A DNA stretch of 64,000 nucleotides from Streptomyces armeniacus (GCF_003355155.1 NZ_CP031320.1:6258271-6322270), one strand, 5' to 3'; counted from the stretch's first letter, positions 55,130 to 64,000 are shown. Notes: generated by a model from the letters alone, not told the origin. Made by a program: numbers and translations.

Positions 55130-55194
55130 GCAATCTCGACCTACTTCCGACTCGCGAGGTACCGAACCCGTGCGGAGGCTCCGCACCGGCTCTC

Positions 55195-55470
55195 TTACGG
55201 TGTCACCTGCGGTGAGGTCTGCAGCTCCGCGGTTTCGAGCGGACCGGGGGCCCGGAAGGCCCGCTGGAACGCCCGGCGGCGGACCGCCAGATCGACACAG
55301 GTCTGTGTGGGGTGCACGTACGCACCCCGGCCCGGCAGCGTACCGCGAAGATCGGGAACACACCGTCCCTCGACCAACACCACACGCAACAGGTCACGTT
55401 TCGCCGAACGCTCCCGGCACCCCACACACGTACGTTCAGGGCATGCACGGACTCGCGTCCGGCCAGACAT
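55195..55470 (-). CDS. YlxR-family RNA-binding protein (RnpM-like)
   Basis: A 91-residue YlxR protein. The family core is RACPERTCVGCRERSAKRDL, followed by LLRVVLVEGRCVPDLRGTLP and GRGAYVHPTQTCVDLAVRRR. In Bacillus the homologue is reported to modulate RNase P; the role in Streptomyces is less clear. ATG 55470 gives the usual length. It lies between nusA and infB as in most bacteria. The C-terminal QTSPQVTP tail is unusual but short. Confidence 0.88.
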   Translation of the reverse strand: MSGRTRVRACPERTCVGCRERSAKRDLLRVVLVEGRCVPDLRGTLPGRGAYVHPTQTCVDLAVRRRAFQRAFRAPGPLETAELQTSPQVTP

Positions 55471-55633
55471 CCTCAAGTCTACCTCCCCGCACCCCACTGC
55501 TCCCCCAGGGGTGTGGCCGTCCTCACTCGCTTGCGACAGCCCGGAACCGCGTCCCGGGCCGTGGCCCGTACGGTCCCCTCCCGGCCTGCTCCGGACCTGC
55601 ACCTGAACCGCTCCGGACCCGGCCCGGTCCGTT

Positions 55634-56665
55634 TCAGGCCTGTTCGGCCGCCTGTCCCTGGTCGCCGCCGGCGCGCTCCGCGTCGGCCCCGGCCGGGGTG
55701 TCCGGGCGGATGTCGATCCGCCAGCCGGTCAGCCGGGCCGCGAGACGGGCGTTCTGCCCTTCCTTCCCGATGGCCAGCGACAGCTGGTAGTCCGGCACGG
55801 TGACGCGGGCGGACCGGGCCGCCATGTCCACGATCTCGACCTTGCTCACCCGGGCCGGCGACAGCGCGTTGGCCACCAGCTCGGCCGGGTCCTCGGACCA
55901 GTCGACGATGTCGATCTTCTCGCCGTGCAGCTCCGCCATCACGTTCCGCACGCGGCCGCCCATCGGGCCGATGCAGGCGCCCTTGGCGTTCAGCCCGGAC
56001 CGCGTGGAGCGTACGGCGATCTTCGTACGGTGCCCGGCCTCGCGGGCGATGGCGGAGATCTCCACCGACCCGTCGGCGATCTCCGGGACCTCCAGCTCGA
56101 AGAGCTTCTTCACCAGGTTCGGGTGGGTCCTGGACAGCGTGACGGACGGGCCGCGCACGCCCTTGGCCACCCGCACCACGTACGTACGCAGCCGGGTGCC
56201 GTGTGCGTAGTCCTCGCCGGGCACCTGCTCCTGCGGCGGCAGGATCGCCTCCAGCTTGCCGATGTCCACCAGCACGCTCTTCGGGTCCTTGCCCTGCTGC
56301 ACCATGCCGGCGACGACGTCGCCCTCGCGGCCCGCGTACTCGCCGAAGGTGACCTCCTCCTCGGCGTCCCGCAGCCGCTGCAGGATGACCTGCTTGGCGG
56401 TGGTGGCGGCGATCCGCCCGAACCCGGTGGGTGTGTCGTCGAACTCGCGCGCCTCCGCGCCCTCCGCCAGCTCCTCCGAGCTCTCCTTGGCCCAGACCGT
56501 CACGTGCCCGGTCTTGCGGTCCAGCTCCACCCGGGCGTCGCGACGGCTTCCCTCGGAGCGGTGGTAGGCGATGAGGAGCGCCGACTCGATCGCCTCGACC
56601 AGCAGGTCGAAGGAGATCTCCTTCTCACGGACCAGTCCCCGCAGGGCACTCATGTCGATGTCCAC
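55634..56665 (-). CDS. nusA: Transcription termination/antitermination factor NusA
   Basis: A 343-residue NusA that binds RNA polymerase and RNA to control pausing, termination and antitermination. The N-terminal polymerase-binding domain starts [21 protein letters not shown]1-domain sequence follows ([20 protein letters not shown]). The KH1/KH2 region has [20 protein letters not shown], and [20 protein letters not shown] near the end. It lacks the acidic repeats of E. coli NusA, as usual in actinobacteria. GTG 56665 follows GGAGG, which overlaps the end of rimP. Confidence 0.95.
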   Translation of the reverse strand: MDIDMSALRGLVREKEISFDLLVEAIESALLIAYHRSEGSRRDARVELDRKTGHVTVWAKESSEELAEGAEAREFDDTPTGFGRIAATTAKQVILQRLRDAEEEVTFGEYAGREGDVVAGMVQQGKDPKSVLVDIGKLEAILPPQEQVPGEDYAHGTRLRTYVVRVAKGVRGPSVTLSRTHPNLVKKLFELEVPEIADGSVEISAIAREAGHRTKIAVRSTRSGLNAKGACIGPMGGRVRNVMAELHGEKIDIVDWSEDPAELVANALSPARVSKVEIVDMAARSARVTVPDYQLSLAIGKEGQNARLAARLTGWRIDIRPDTPAGADAERAGGDQGQAAEQA

Positions 56666-56667
56666 GG

Positions 56668-57204
56668 CTACGCCTCCTCCTGGCTCTCGTCGTCATCGGC
56701 CGCGGACGTCTCGTCTGCCTGCTGCACGGCCTTGCGGTTGAACTCGACCTCTACGCGCGCCTTGGCGATCTCGTCGAAGGCGAGGCGCCGGCGGGTCGGC
56801 TTGCGCCCCTTCACCCCGGGCACCTCGAGATCCAGGCCGCCCTCGTCGACGGCGGTGATACGGGCGACGAGCTCCCCGCCCTCGTGCAGCTGCGCCTTGA
56901 CCAGCCGGCCGGCCGCGCGCTCGTAGTGCCGGCGCTCGGTCAGCGGGCGGTCGACACCGGGCGAGGTGACCTCCAGGACGTACGGCGCGCCGCCCATCGT
57001 GTCCGACTCGTCCAGCGCCTGGGACAGCGAACGGCTCAGCTCGGCGCACACGTCGAGCTCGACGCCCTCCGCGGAGTCGACCACGACGCGGAGCACGCGC
57101 CGCTTCCCGGCGGGGGTCACGGTGATCTCCTCGAGATCCAGTCCCCTCGTGGTGACGAGCGGCTCCAGCAGTCCGCGAAGCCTCTCGCTCTGGGTGGTGC
57201 TCAT
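56668..57204 (-). CDS. rimP: Ribosome maturation factor RimP
   Basis: A 178-residue RimP, needed for 30S subunit maturation. The N-terminal domain includes [20 protein letters not shown] and [19 protein letters not shown], and the hallmark [20 protein letters not shown] precedes the C-terminal SH3-like domain ([20 protein letters not shown]). An acidic tail ([14 protein letters not shown]) ends the protein. ATG 57204 follows GAGGAG. It is the first gene of the rimP-nusA-ylxR-infB block, so the block's promoter should lie within 57205-57400. Confidence 0.94.
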   Translation of the reverse strand: MSTTQSERLRGLLEPLVTTRGLDLEEITVTPAGKRRVLRVVVDSAEGVELDVCAELSRSLSQALDESDTMGGAPYVLEVTSPGVDRPLTERRHYERAAGRLVKAQLHEGGELVARITAVDEGGLDLEVPGVKGRKPTRRRLAFDEIAKARVEVEFNRKAVQQADETSAADDDESQEEA

Positions 57205-57512
57205 CCGGGTGACTCCTCGGCCGCGTGTGCTGTTGTAGGGAAAAGTCGCGTGTCGGGGTCAAAGCCTAGCGCCTGCCGCGGGCGGCGCCGACCGGGCGCG
57301 GGGGCGGGGGCGCCCCCTTGCGTACGGCGTTCCGCCGCTGGAGTGCGGCGCGGGCGCGCCGGGGGCGGCCCGGCGGCTAAGCGGGAAATCACACAGGTAC
57401 TCTCACCTGGCGTGACGACCGTTGCCGGAGCCGTGCGGACTTGTCCGGGGTCATCGCACCGGTATCCCCGCCTTCCCCGCCGGGGGACGCATCACTGCCC
57501 AGGGAGAGCACC
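57205..57512. promoter_or_regulatory. Divergent promoter region of rimP block and lipoprotein gene
   Basis: This 308-base gap separates two divergent transcription units. At 57394-57409 CAGGT-N6-ACCTG forms a short inverted repeat with a TACTCT-like -10 element between the arms, oriented for the plus-strand lipoprotein gene. No other gene or repeat is evident. The promoter of the rimP block cannot be placed with confidence. Confidence 0.35.
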
Positions 57513-58046
57513 ATGCCGCTCACGCCTCCGCGCGACGCCGCGCGGCCCCGACGGAGATCGCTGCTGGCGGGCGCCGTGTGTGCCGCCGGAGCGGCGGGGC
57601 TGACCGGCGCCTGCTCCGACGACGGCGAGGCCGCCGAGAGCGGGAACCGCGAAGACTCAGCGGGGGCACGGCGGTTGCGGCAGGCGGCGGCGCGGGACAG
57701 CGAGGCGCTGCTGGCGCGGTACGACGGGACGGCCGCCGCCCACCCCGATCTGGCCGGCCGGCTGAAGCCGCTGCGCGGTGAGGTCGTACGGCACCTGGAG
57801 GAGCTGGCCGGATCCGCGCGCCCGGACCGTACGACCAGGGGGCGCGGCGGCGGTGCGAAGAACCGGGACGGCGTGCCCGCCGACCGCAAGGAGGCGCTCG
57901 CCGCACTCGCCGCCGCCGAGCGCCGTACGGCGGACGCCCGCACCAAGGCGCTGGCCGGCGCGCCGCCCGAACTCGCCCGGCTGCTCGCCTCGGTGGCCGC
58001 GTCCGGTGCCGCGCACGCGTACCTGCTGACGGGGGAAGGCTCATGA
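57513..58046 (+). CDS. Tat-type putative lipoprotein, ferritin-like family context
   Basis: A 177-residue exported protein. The N-terminus has a twin-arginine motif (RPRRRSLLAGAV), a hydrophobic stretch and a lipobox (LTGAC) with the lipid Cys at residue ~34. The mature part is Ala/Arg/Glu-rich and strongly helical (residues 50-110 and 125-175) and probably forms a helical bundle like its neighbour. ATG 57513 follows AGGGAGAG. Its stop overlaps the start of the DUF4439 gene in ATGA, so the two are made together. The corrupted sequence at 37.4-37.6 kb derives from this gene. Confidence 0.75.
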   Translation: MPLTPPRDAARPRRRSLLAGAVCAAGAAGLTGACSDDGEAAESGNREDSAGARRLRQAAARDSEALLARYDGTAAAHPDLAGRLKPLRGEVVRHLEELAGSARPDRTTRGRGGGAKNRDGVPADRKEALAALAAAERRTADARTKALAGAPPELARLLASVAASGAAHAYLLTGEGS

Positions 58047-58519
58047 CGGACGAGGAACTGACCGCCGTACAGGCCGCGCTGGCCGCGGAGCACGCCGCCG
58101 TGTACGGCTACGGCGTCGTCGGCGGGCGCGTCGAGAACTCCCGGCAGGACGAGGCGCGCGAGGCGTACGACGCGCACCGCGCGCGGCGGGACACCCTGTG
58201 GCGCGCCGTACGGGACCTGGGCGGCAAGCCGGAGCCGGCGGCCGCAGCATACGAGCTGCCGTTCGGCGTGCCGGACGGCCCCGCGGCGGTGCGGCTCGCG
58301 GCGGAACTGGAGGACCGGGTCGCCGCCGTGTACGCCGATCTGGTGCGGGCGAGCGAGGGCGCCCGGCGCCGGGAGGCGGCGGGCGCGCTGCGCGAAGCGG
58401 CCATCCGGGCGACGCGGTGGCGCGGCAGCGGCGTAGCCTTCCCTGGGCTCACCGAACGCTCCGCACCGGCGCGGCCGAGCACCTCGGGCTCGCCGGACGT
58501 TCGGGCCCGGACGCTCTGA
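58043..58519 (+). CDS. Ferritin-like DUF4439 protein
   Basis: A 158-residue protein of the ferritin-like DUF4439 family, a four-helix bundle. Helix 1 carries LAAEHAAVYGYGVVGGRV, with a Glu-His pair as potential metal ligands. Helix 2 is EAYDAHRARRDTLWRAVRDL with another His. It has no signal peptide and should act in the cytoplasm, although its partner is exported. The C-terminal ~25 residues are an irregular Ser/Pro/Arg tail. Translationally coupled to the preceding lipoprotein gene. Metal binding is inferred from the fold. Confidence 0.82.
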   Translation: MTDEELTAVQAALAAEHAAVYGYGVVGGRVENSRQDEAREAYDAHRARRDTLWRAVRDLGGKPEPAAAAYELPFGVPDGPAAVRLAAELEDRVAAVYADLVRASEGARRREAAGALREAAIRATRWRGSGVAFPGLTERSAPARPSTSGSPDVRARTL

Positions 58520-58556
58520 CCGCATCGCCGCCCGCTCGGAAAGGCCCCGCTCCGCA

Positions 58557-59474
58557 ATGCCCTCCGTTCTCCCCCTCGACCCCCCGCAGCGGCTCGTACG
58601 CGCCCTCGACGGCCACCCCGAACCGGCCGTCGCCGCCCGCTGGCTCGAGGCGCTCCCCGCGCTGCTGGAGCGGACGCTCGAGCACTGGGGGCTGACGGCG
58701 GAACGGGTGGTCTCGCCGGGCGGACGCGGCAGCCTCGTGGTCCTGGTGCGGCAGCCGGACGGCACGGCCGCGGCGCTGAAGCTGCACGCGCCCGCCAGTT
58801 CCGCGGCGCAGGAGGCGGCGGCGCTGGCCCACTGGAACGGCTGGGGCGCCGTACGGCTGCTGGACGCCCGCCCCGCGGACGGCGCGCTGCTGCTGGAGCG
58901 GCTGCACGGCGAGGTCTCACTGCGTTCGCTGGCGGAGGCGAAGGCCATGCTGGAGGCCGCGTCGGCCGTACGGCGGCTGTGGATTCCGCCGCCGGAGGGG
59001 CACGGTTTCGAGTCCGTGGAGAAGCACACGGCCGCGGAGGCGGATGCGATGCGCGCCTGGGCGGACGCCGACGTACGCCCCCTGGTGGACGAGGCGCTGT
59101 CGCTGCGCGCCGCGCTCGTCGCCGCACCCGCCGAGTCCGTGCTGCTGCACGGCGACTTCCGGCAGGGCGCGGTGCTCGCGGCCGACACCGGGCGGTCGCC
59201 GTGGCTGGCGGTCGGGCCCGAGCCGCTGGTCGGCGAGCGCGCGTATGACCTGGCCCGGCTCGTACGCGACCGGCTGCACGACCTGATGGCCTCGGCGGGC
59301 GCGCCCGCGGTCACCCGGCGGCGTATGAGCAAGCTCGCGGACTCGCTGGAGGTCGACCGCGAGCGGCTGCGCGACTGGACGAAGTACCGCGCGGTCGAGT
59401 CGGGCGTACGGCACCTGGTACGGGGCGGCCGCAAGGACGGCGAGACGCTGCTGGAGTTCGCGGGCTGGCTGTGA
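58557..59474 (+). CDS. Aminoglycoside phosphotransferase-like protein with degenerate active site
   Basis: A 305-residue protein of the APH family, most like the streptomycin 6-kinase/hydroxyurea kinase branch (PF04655). The Brenner-type motif is altered: VLLHGDFRQGAVL keeps the catalytic Asp but has Ala where the metal-binding Asn normally lies. The second metal site reads LAVGPEPLVGERAYDLARLV, with Gly in place of the usual Asp of DPKP. The N-terminal lobe (TAAALKLHAPASSAAQEAAA) is intact. It may be an inactive pseudo-kinase or phosphorylate another substrate by a modified mechanism. It starts 37 bases after the DUF4439 gene and converges on proS. Confidence 0.72.
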   Translation: MPSVLPLDPPQRLVRALDGHPEPAVAARWLEALPALLERTLEHWGLTAERVVSPGGRGSLVVLVRQPDGTAAALKLHAPASSAAQEAAALAHWNGWGAVRLLDARPADGALLLERLHGEVSLRSLAEAKAMLEAASAVRRLWIPPPEGHGFESVEKHTAAEADAMRAWADADVRPLVDEALSLRAALVAAPAESVLLHGDFRQGAVLAADTGRSPWLAVGPEPLVGERAYDLARLVRDRLHDLMASAGAPAVTRRRMSKLADSLEVDRERLRDWTKYRAVESGVRHLVRGGRKDGETLLEFAGWL

Positions 59475-59508
59475 CCGGCGGCCGCTCGGCGCCGTAGAGC
59501 GCCGCCGG
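59475..59508. terminator. Hairpin between convergent kinase-like gene and proS
   Basis: Eight-base arms CCGGCGGC and GCCGCCGG with an 18-base loop occupy the 63-base gap between two convergent genes, immediately after the kinase-like stop codon. Confidence 0.55.
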
Positions 59509-59537
59509 CCGCCGCAGCCCAGCCCCCGTGCTGTCCG

Positions 59538-61250
59538 TCAGACCTCGGCGGCGAGCCGGGCGACCGCCTCGTCCACGGGCAGCTCCTCGCGCGTGCCCGT
59601 ACGCCGGTCCTTCAGCTCGACCAGTCCGTCCTTCGCGCCGCGGCCCACGACCAGGATCGTCGGGACGCCGATCAGCTCCGCGTCGGTGAACTTCACGCCC
59701 GGTGAGACCCCGGCGCGGTCGTCCACGATGACCCGTACGCCCGCGGCGCCCAGCTGCTCCGACACCTCCAGCGCCAGCTCCGTCTGCGCCGCCTTGCCCG
59801 CGGCGACGACGTGCACGTCCGCCGGTGCCACCTCGCGGGGCCAGCACAGGCCCTGCTCGTCCGCCGTCTGCTCGGCGAGCGCGGCGACCGCGCGGGTGAC
59901 GCCGACGCCGTACGAGCCCATCGTGACCCGTACGGGCTTGCCGTCCTGCCCGAGCACGTCGAGCTCGAAGGTGTCGGCGTACTTCCGGCCGAGCTGGAAG
60001 ATGTGCCCGATCTCGATCGCGCGGTCCAGCGTGAGGCCCGTACCGCAGCGGGGGCACGGGTCGCCGGCCTCGACCACGGCGATGTCCAGGTACTGGTCGA
60101 CCTCGAAGTCGCGGCCGCACACGACGTTGCGCGCGTGCGTGTCCGGCTTGTTCGCGCCGGTGATCCACGAGGTGCCGGGGGCGACGCGGGGGTCCGCGAT
60201 GTAGCGGAACGCCTTGCCCGCCATGCCGCCCTGCGGGCCGACGTAGCCGCGTACGAGGTCGGGCCTGCCGGTGAAGTCGTCGGCCGTCACCAGCTCCACC
60301 TCCGCCGGCGCGAGGTGCTCCCCGAGCTTGCCGAGGTCGACCTCGCGATCGCCGGGCACGGCCACGGCGGTGATCTCCCCGTCCACCTTGACCAGCAGGT
60401 TCTTCAGCGTGGCCGAGGCGGGGACGCCCAGCTGGGCGGCGAGCGTCTCGATGGTCGGGGTGTCCGGCGTGTCCAGCTCCTCCACCGGCGGGTGGCCGGC
60501 GGTGTCGCCCGCGGGCACGGTGATGGTGACGGCCTCGGTGTTGGCGGCGTAGTCGCAGTTCGGGCAGTCCGCGAAGGTGTCCTCACCCGCGGCGGCCGGC
60601 GCCAGGAACTCCTCGGACGCGGAGCCGCCCATCGCGCCGGAGACGGCGGACACGACGCGGTAGTCGAGCCCGAGCCGCTGGAAGATCCGCTGGTACGCGC
60701 CGCGGTGCAGCTCGTACGCGGCGGCCAGCCCGTCGTCGCTCGTGTCGAAGGAGTACGCGTCCTTCATCGTGAACTCGCGGCCGCGCAGGATGCCGGAGCG
60801 CGGCCGCGCCTCGTCCCGGTACTTGATCTGGATCTGGTAGATGATGACCGGCAGATCCTTGTACGAGGAGCACTGGTCCTTGACGATCTGCGTGAAGATC
60901 TCCTCGTGCGTGGGCCCGAGAAGGTAATCGCCGCCCTTGCGGTCCTTCAGCCGGAACAGCAGGTCGCCGTACTCCTCGTAGCGCCCCGACTGCTCGTACG
61001 GCTCGCGGGGCAGCAGCGCGGGCAGCAGCACCTCCTGGCCGCCGATCGCGTCCATCTCCTCGCGCACGATCCGTGTGACGTTCTCCAGCACGCGCTTGCC
61101 GAGCGGCAGCCAGCTCCAGATTCCGGCCGCGGTGCGGCGGACGTAGCCGGCGCGCACGAGCAGCTTGTGGCTGAGCGTCTCGGCGTCGGCCGGGTCGTCG
61201 CGCAGCGTCTTCAGCATCGACTGGGACAAGCGCTGGACACGGGCTGCCAT
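59538..61250 (-). CDS. proS: Prolyl-tRNA synthetase (bacterial type)
   Basis: A 570-residue class II aminoacyl-tRNA synthetase that charges tRNA-Pro. Motif 2 region is [20 protein letters not shown]. The editing (INS) domain lies at residues ~225-390. Motif 3 is [17 protein letters not shown], and the anticodon-binding domain is at the C-terminus ([20 protein letters not shown]). [20 protein letters not shown] precedes motif 3. Length matches E. coli ProS (572). ATG 61250 has CAGGAGATC upstream. The gene is on the same strand as ispG and the GNAT genes. Confidence 0.95.
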   Translation of the reverse strand: MAARVQRLSQSMLKTLRDDPADAETLSHKLLVRAGYVRRTAAGIWSWLPLGKRVLENVTRIVREEMDAIGGQEVLLPALLPREPYEQSGRYEEYGDLLFRLKDRKGGDYLLGPTHEEIFTQIVKDQCSSYKDLPVIIYQIQIKYRDEARPRSGILRGREFTMKDAYSFDTSDDGLAAAYELHRGAYQRIFQRLGLDYRVVSAVSGAMGGSASEEFLAPAAAGEDTFADCPNCDYAANTEAVTITVPAGDTAGHPPVEELDTPDTPTIETLAAQLGVPASATLKNLLVKVDGEITAVAVPGDREVDLGKLGEHLAPAEVELVTADDFTGRPDLVRGYVGPQGGMAGKAFRYIADPRVAPGTSWITGANKPDTHARNVVCGRDFEVDQYLDIAVVEAGDPCPRCGTGLTLDRAIEIGHIFQLGRKYADTFELDVLGQDGKPVRVTMGSYGVGVTRAVAALAEQTADEQGLCWPREVAPADVHVVAAGKAAQTELALEVSEQLGAAGVRVIVDDRAGVSPGVKFTDAELIGVPTILVVGRGAKDGLVELKDRRTGTREELPVDEAVARLAAEV

Positions 61251-61323
61251 GAGGATCTCCTGCGTGCGGATTGCGTTGAGAACAGGAGGTTAGCCGCTGC
61301 CGCCCGCGCGGACGAAATGCGTT

Positions 61324-61490
61324 CCTCACCGCCGCCGCAGCGGCAGCCACGCGCCCATCACCACGTACGGGCTGGGAGCGGAAGGGCTGCATCCCCCGGG
61401 GGCAACCCCCGGACCCCCGGCCCGCGCCCTCACCGCCGCCGCAGCGGCAGCCACGCGCCCATCACCACGTACGGGCTGGGAGCGGAAGGG
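61324..61490. repeat. 63-bp exact direct repeat duplicating the 3' end of a GNAT gene
   Basis: Bases 61324-61386 and 61428-61490 are identical, separated by 41 bases. The right copy contains the last ~20 codons and stop of the minus-strand GNAT gene. The left copy repeats that tail downstream of the stop and is not needed for the protein. It is either a recent segmental duplication or a local assembly error. Confidence 0.85.
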
Positions 61491-61999
61491 AACCGCACCC
61501 GGCGGGCGAGGTCGCGGTAGCCGAGGGAGCGGTAGAGGGCGCGGGCGGGGCTCTCCGTGTCGAGCGCGGAGAGCAGCGAGCGGGGCTCCGTCGCCGCGTC
61601 CGTGAGCATCGTGATCAGCTGCCTGCCGATGCCGCGGTTCTGGAAGGCCGGATGCACGTGCAGTTCGGTGATGACGAAGGCGTCGCTGAGCCAGTCGTCG
61701 TTCCCCTCCTGGCGCAGATACGGGTGCACGACGGTGGACCACCACTGCGTACGGTCGTTGGGCATCCCGTACACGAACCCGACGAGCCGCCCCTCCTCCG
61801 TCGTCGCACCGAGCGCGCGGGCCGACGGCGAGGCGAGGTGCCGCTGCACGATGTGGCGGCGGACGCCGATCTCGTCGTCGGTCAGCCCGAAGGCGAGCGC
61901 CTGGACGGCGAGCGCGTCGTCCACCCGTGCGGCGAGATCGAGCGGCCCGACGGTGATCTCTCGGGGGTCCGGGGCGTGTTCCCCGGAGGAAGACAGCAT
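61430..61999 (-). CDS. GNAT-family N-acetyltransferase
   Basis: A 189-residue GNAT acetyltransferase. The acetyl-CoA pyrophosphate loop is HPAFQNRGIGRQLITML, preceded by DAFVITELHVHP (beta-4), and followed by the SLLSALDTESPARALYRSLG motif typical of small-molecule or protein N-acetyltransferases. The N-terminal half varies as expected. ATG 61999. Its last ~20 codons lie in the duplicated 63-bp segment. Substrate unknown. Confidence 0.82.
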   Translation of the reverse strand: MLSSSGEHAPDPREITVGPLDLAARVDDALAVQALAFGLTDDEIGVRRHIVQRHLASPSARALGATTEEGRLVGFVYGMPNDRTQWWSTVVHPYLRQEGNDDWLSDAFVITELHVHPAFQNRGIGRQLITMLTDAATEPRSLLSALDTESPARALYRSLGYRDLARRVRFPSAPSPYVVMGAWLPLRRR

Positions 62000-62146
62000 G
62001 GCGGGGAGGCTACTAGTGGGCCTGGCGGATCAGGCCGGACGCGGTGCGCTCGGTGCTCATCTTTCCTCCCGCCGTACGGACGTGCGGTGCGCGTGTGCAG
62101 GAACCGGACGGTTCACGTCCGGCCGTCTCGGGAACAGCCTGCCGCC

Positions 62147-62995
62147 TCAGAACAGGACGCTCATGAAGGCACCGGCCTCCCGGAAGCCCACCCGCCGGTA
62201 CGCGGCGCGGGCGGCGGCGTTGAAGTCGTTCACGTAGAGGCTGGCGACCGGCGAGAACTCGCGCAGCGCGTACCGCAGCACCGCCGCCATCCCCGTCACC
62301 GACAGGCCCTCGCCGCGCCGCTCGGGGGCGACCCAGACGCCCTGGATCTGGCAGGCGTACGGGGTCGCGGCGCCGATCTCGGCCTTGAAGACGACCCGGC
62401 CGTCCTCGACGCGGGCGAACGAGCGCCCGGAGCCGACGATTTCGGCCACCCGCGACTGGTAGATCAGGCCCCCGTCGCCCGCCAGCGGCGACACCCCGAC
62501 CTCCTCGGTGAACATCGCGACGCAGGCGGGCATGACGAGGTCCATCTCGTCCTTGCGTATCCGGCGCACGAGCGGGTCCGGCGGAACGTCCGCCGGTGCC
62601 GGGCGGTCGGTGACCATCAGCGGCTGGCAGCGGCGTACCTCGCGGGCGGGGCCCCAGCACGGCTCCAGCCGGGACCACAGGGCGGCGGTCGGCCCGGCCG
62701 GGCCGACGATGGACGAGCAGCGCCGCCCCTGGCGGCGGGCCCGGTCGGCGAACGACCTTATGGCCTCGGGGCCGGCGCAGAGGGGGACGAGGTTCGCGCC
62801 CGAGTAGCAGAGGGCCTCCAGCCGGCCCCCGTCGTACCAGCCCCACATCTCCCCGCCGAGCCGCCACGGGTCGAGGCCGGAGTCCTGTACGCGGGCGGCG
62901 ACGAAGGCGTTGTTGACCGGTTCACGGCGCAGCACGTCGAGCGTCGCGTCGAGCTCGTCGGGCTCGAGGACCTTGGTGGTGGGACTCGTCAACAC
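62147..62995 (-). CDS. GNAT-family N-acetyltransferase with N-terminal DUF4081 domain
   Basis: A 282-residue protein. The N-terminal ~125 residues resemble DUF4081 (EPVNNAFVAARVQDSGLDPW, RLEALCYSGANLVPL). A GNAT domain follows, with IQGVWVAPERRGEGLSVTGM as the CoA loop and SLYVNDFNAAARAAYRRVGF as the closing motif. This architecture is common in Streptomyces beside ispG. GTG 62995 has GAGG upstream. Substrate unknown. Confidence 0.85.
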   Translation of the reverse strand: MLTSPTTKVLEPDELDATLDVLRREPVNNAFVAARVQDSGLDPWRLGGEMWGWYDGGRLEALCYSGANLVPLCAGPEAIRSFADRARRQGRRCSSIVGPAGPTAALWSRLEPCWGPAREVRRCQPLMVTDRPAPADVPPDPLVRRIRKDEMDLVMPACVAMFTEEVGVSPLAGDGGLIYQSRVAEIVGSGRSFARVEDGRVVFKAEIGAATPYACQIQGVWVAPERRGEGLSVTGMAAVLRYALREFSPVASLYVNDFNAAARAAYRRVGFREAGAFMSVLF

Positions 62996-63208
62996 GTGCT
63001 GGCTGCCTCGCGGTGCTGTCCGTGGGCCGGGGGATCGATCTCACCGCACTGTACCTCCGGCACGCCCGGACCGCCCCGTACGCCTGTGCTGTCCGTACGG
63101 GCTCACGCGGGCCGCCGTGCGGGCTCACACGGGCGGTACGGGGCCCGGCGCGCGGGCCCCGTACGGACGGCCGTATGGAGCAGCCGTACGGGGGCTGCCG
63201 TACGAGGG

Positions 63209-63952
63209 CTACTCGCCCGCCGCCGTCACGACCGGCTGGCCGGACTCGACGCCGTCCTTCTCCATCTGCTCGGCGATCTTCATGGCCTCGTCGATCAGCG
63301 TCTCGACGATCTTCGACTCGGGCACGGTCTTGATGACCTCGCCCTTCACGAAGATCTGCCCCTTGCCGTTGCCCGACGCGACCCCGAGGTCCGCCTCGCG
63401 GGCCTCGCCGGGGCCGTTCACGACGCAGCCCATGACGGCCACGCGCAGCGGCACCTCCATGCCGTCGAGCCCGGCGGTGACCTCGTCGGCGAGCTTGTAG
63501 ACGTCGACCTGGGCGCGGCCGCAGGACGGGCAGGAGACGATCTCGAGGCGTCGCTCGCGGAGCCCGAGCGATTCGAGGATCTGGATGCCGACCTTGCACT
63601 CCTCGGCGGGCGGCGCGGACAGGGACACCCGGATGGTGTCGCCGATGCCCTCCGACAGCAGCGCGCCGAAGGCGACGGCCGACTTGATGGTGCCCTGGAA
63701 CGCGGGCCCTGCCTCGGTCACGCCCAGGTGCAGCGGGTAGTCGCACTGGGCGGCGAGCTGGCGGTAGGCGTTGACCATGACGACGGGGTCGTTGTGCTTG
63801 ACGGAGATCTTGATGTCGCGGAAGCCGTGCTCCTCGAACAGCGAGCACTCCCACAACGCCGACTCCACCAGCGCCTCCGGAGTCGCCTTCCCGTACTTCC
63901 GCAGCAGCCGCTTGTCCAGCGACCCCGCGTTCACCCCGATCCGGATCGGCGG
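63209..63952 (-). CDS. ispG: 4-hydroxy-3-methylbut-2-enyl diphosphate synthase, N-terminus lost
   Basis: The C-terminal ~247 residues of IspG (GcpE), which makes HMBPP in the non-mevalonate isoprenoid pathway. [55 protein letters not shown] and the 4Fe-4S ligands in [13 protein letters not shown] and [17 protein letters not shown] are present. The C-terminal 'E' ligand region ending [20 protein letters not shown] is complete. The frame runs into adapter sequence at about 63952, so the first ~130 residues and the start are missing because the contig ends, not because the gene is broken. Confidence 0.93.
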   Translation of the reverse strand, partial: PPIRIGVNAGSLDKRLLRKYGKATPEALVESALWECSLFEEHGFRDIKISVKHNDPVVMVNAYRQLAAQCDYPLHLGVTEAGPAFQGTIKSAVAFGALLSEGIGDTIRVSLSAPPAEECKVGIQILESLGLRERRLEIVSCPSCGRAQVDVYKLADEVTAGLDGMEVPLRVAVMGCVVNGPGEAREADLGVASGNGKGQIFVKGEVIKTVPESKIVETLIDEAMKIAEQMEKDGVESGQPVVTAAGE

Positions 63953-64000
63953 GGGGCCGTCTCGTGGGCTCGGAGATGGGTGTATAGGGAACAGCCTGGG
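63953..64000. other. Illumina Nextera read-2 adapter at window end
   Basis: Bases 63959-63978 match exactly the Nextera read-2 side adapter (starts GTCTCGTGGGCTCGG), and the remaining ~20 bases follow TGTATAAGAGACAG with several errors. The G-rich bases before it (63951-63958) may be a noisy index. This is contamination at a contig end and truncates ispG. Confidence 0.92.

Overview
The window is high-GC actinobacterial DNA and is almost certainly from Streptomyces or a close relative. Codons strongly favour G or C at third positions, GTG starts are common, and the right part carries the translation-factor block rimP-nusA-ylxR-infB-DUF503-rbfA-truB-ribF. That block sits between proS/ispG and a MinD-like ATPase gene, an order I recall from S. 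coelicolor around SCO5696-SCO5717.

Layout. (1) 0.2-2.1 kb: a DUF4007 gene (the family of the phosphorothioation nickase SspB) and an unknown gene. (2) 2.2-10.5 kb, minus strand: the core of a conjugation module in the order PrgI-like protein, VirB4 ATPase, gp88-like protein, VirD4/TraG-like coupling ATPase, replication-relaxation protein, lytic transglycosylase. It ends at a 24-bp palindrome and an IS982-type transposase remnant, so this looks like one edge of an integrative or plasmid-derived element. (3) 10.8-15.2 kb: WYL regulator, quinone oxidoreductase, AraC regulator, a frameshifted small gene, and a winged-helix regulator with a membrane protein. (4) 15.4-19.7 kb: a compact lanthipeptide locus with an orphan NarL-type response regulator, a class IV (LanL) synthetase and a 39-residue precursor gene. 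(5) 19.8-23.7 kb: tandem-domain lipoprotein, LysE exporter, TetR and NTF2-like genes, cysteine hydrolase. (6) 23.7-34.7 kb, all minus strand: a quaternary-amine (glycine betaine/choline type) ABC importer, an alpha/beta hydrolase, an IclR regulator, a large FAD/Fe-S oxidoreductase, a DUF6282 hydrolase and a nitrilase. This reads as an uncharacterised catabolic set. (7) 34.9-37.2 kb: small housekeeping genes and a diaminopropionate ammonia-lyase-like enzyme.

At 37.24 kb the sequence stops being genome. It contains an Illumina Nextera adapter, an index and part of the P5 primer, all with errors. A G-enriched corrupted copy of sequence found intact near 57.6 kb follows. A second Nextera adapter closes the window at 63.96-64.0 kb and truncates ispG. 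The left 37 kb and right 26 kb should therefore not be assumed neighbours.

(8) 38-64 kb: MinD/EspI-like ATPase, a ligand-binding protein paired with a P-loop ATPase, ribF, a trypsin-like protease fused to an NTPase, the truB-rbfA-infB-nusA-rimP block, a lipoprotein/DUF4439 pair, a degenerate aminoglycoside-kinase homologue, proS, two GNAT genes and truncated ispG.

The most interesting biology is the class IV lanthipeptide locus with its unusual core peptide. Next come the protease-NTPase fusion, the binding-protein/NTPase pair, and the DUF4007 gene at the left edge, whose partner genes would lie outside the window. I saw no tRNA, rRNA or CRISPR array.
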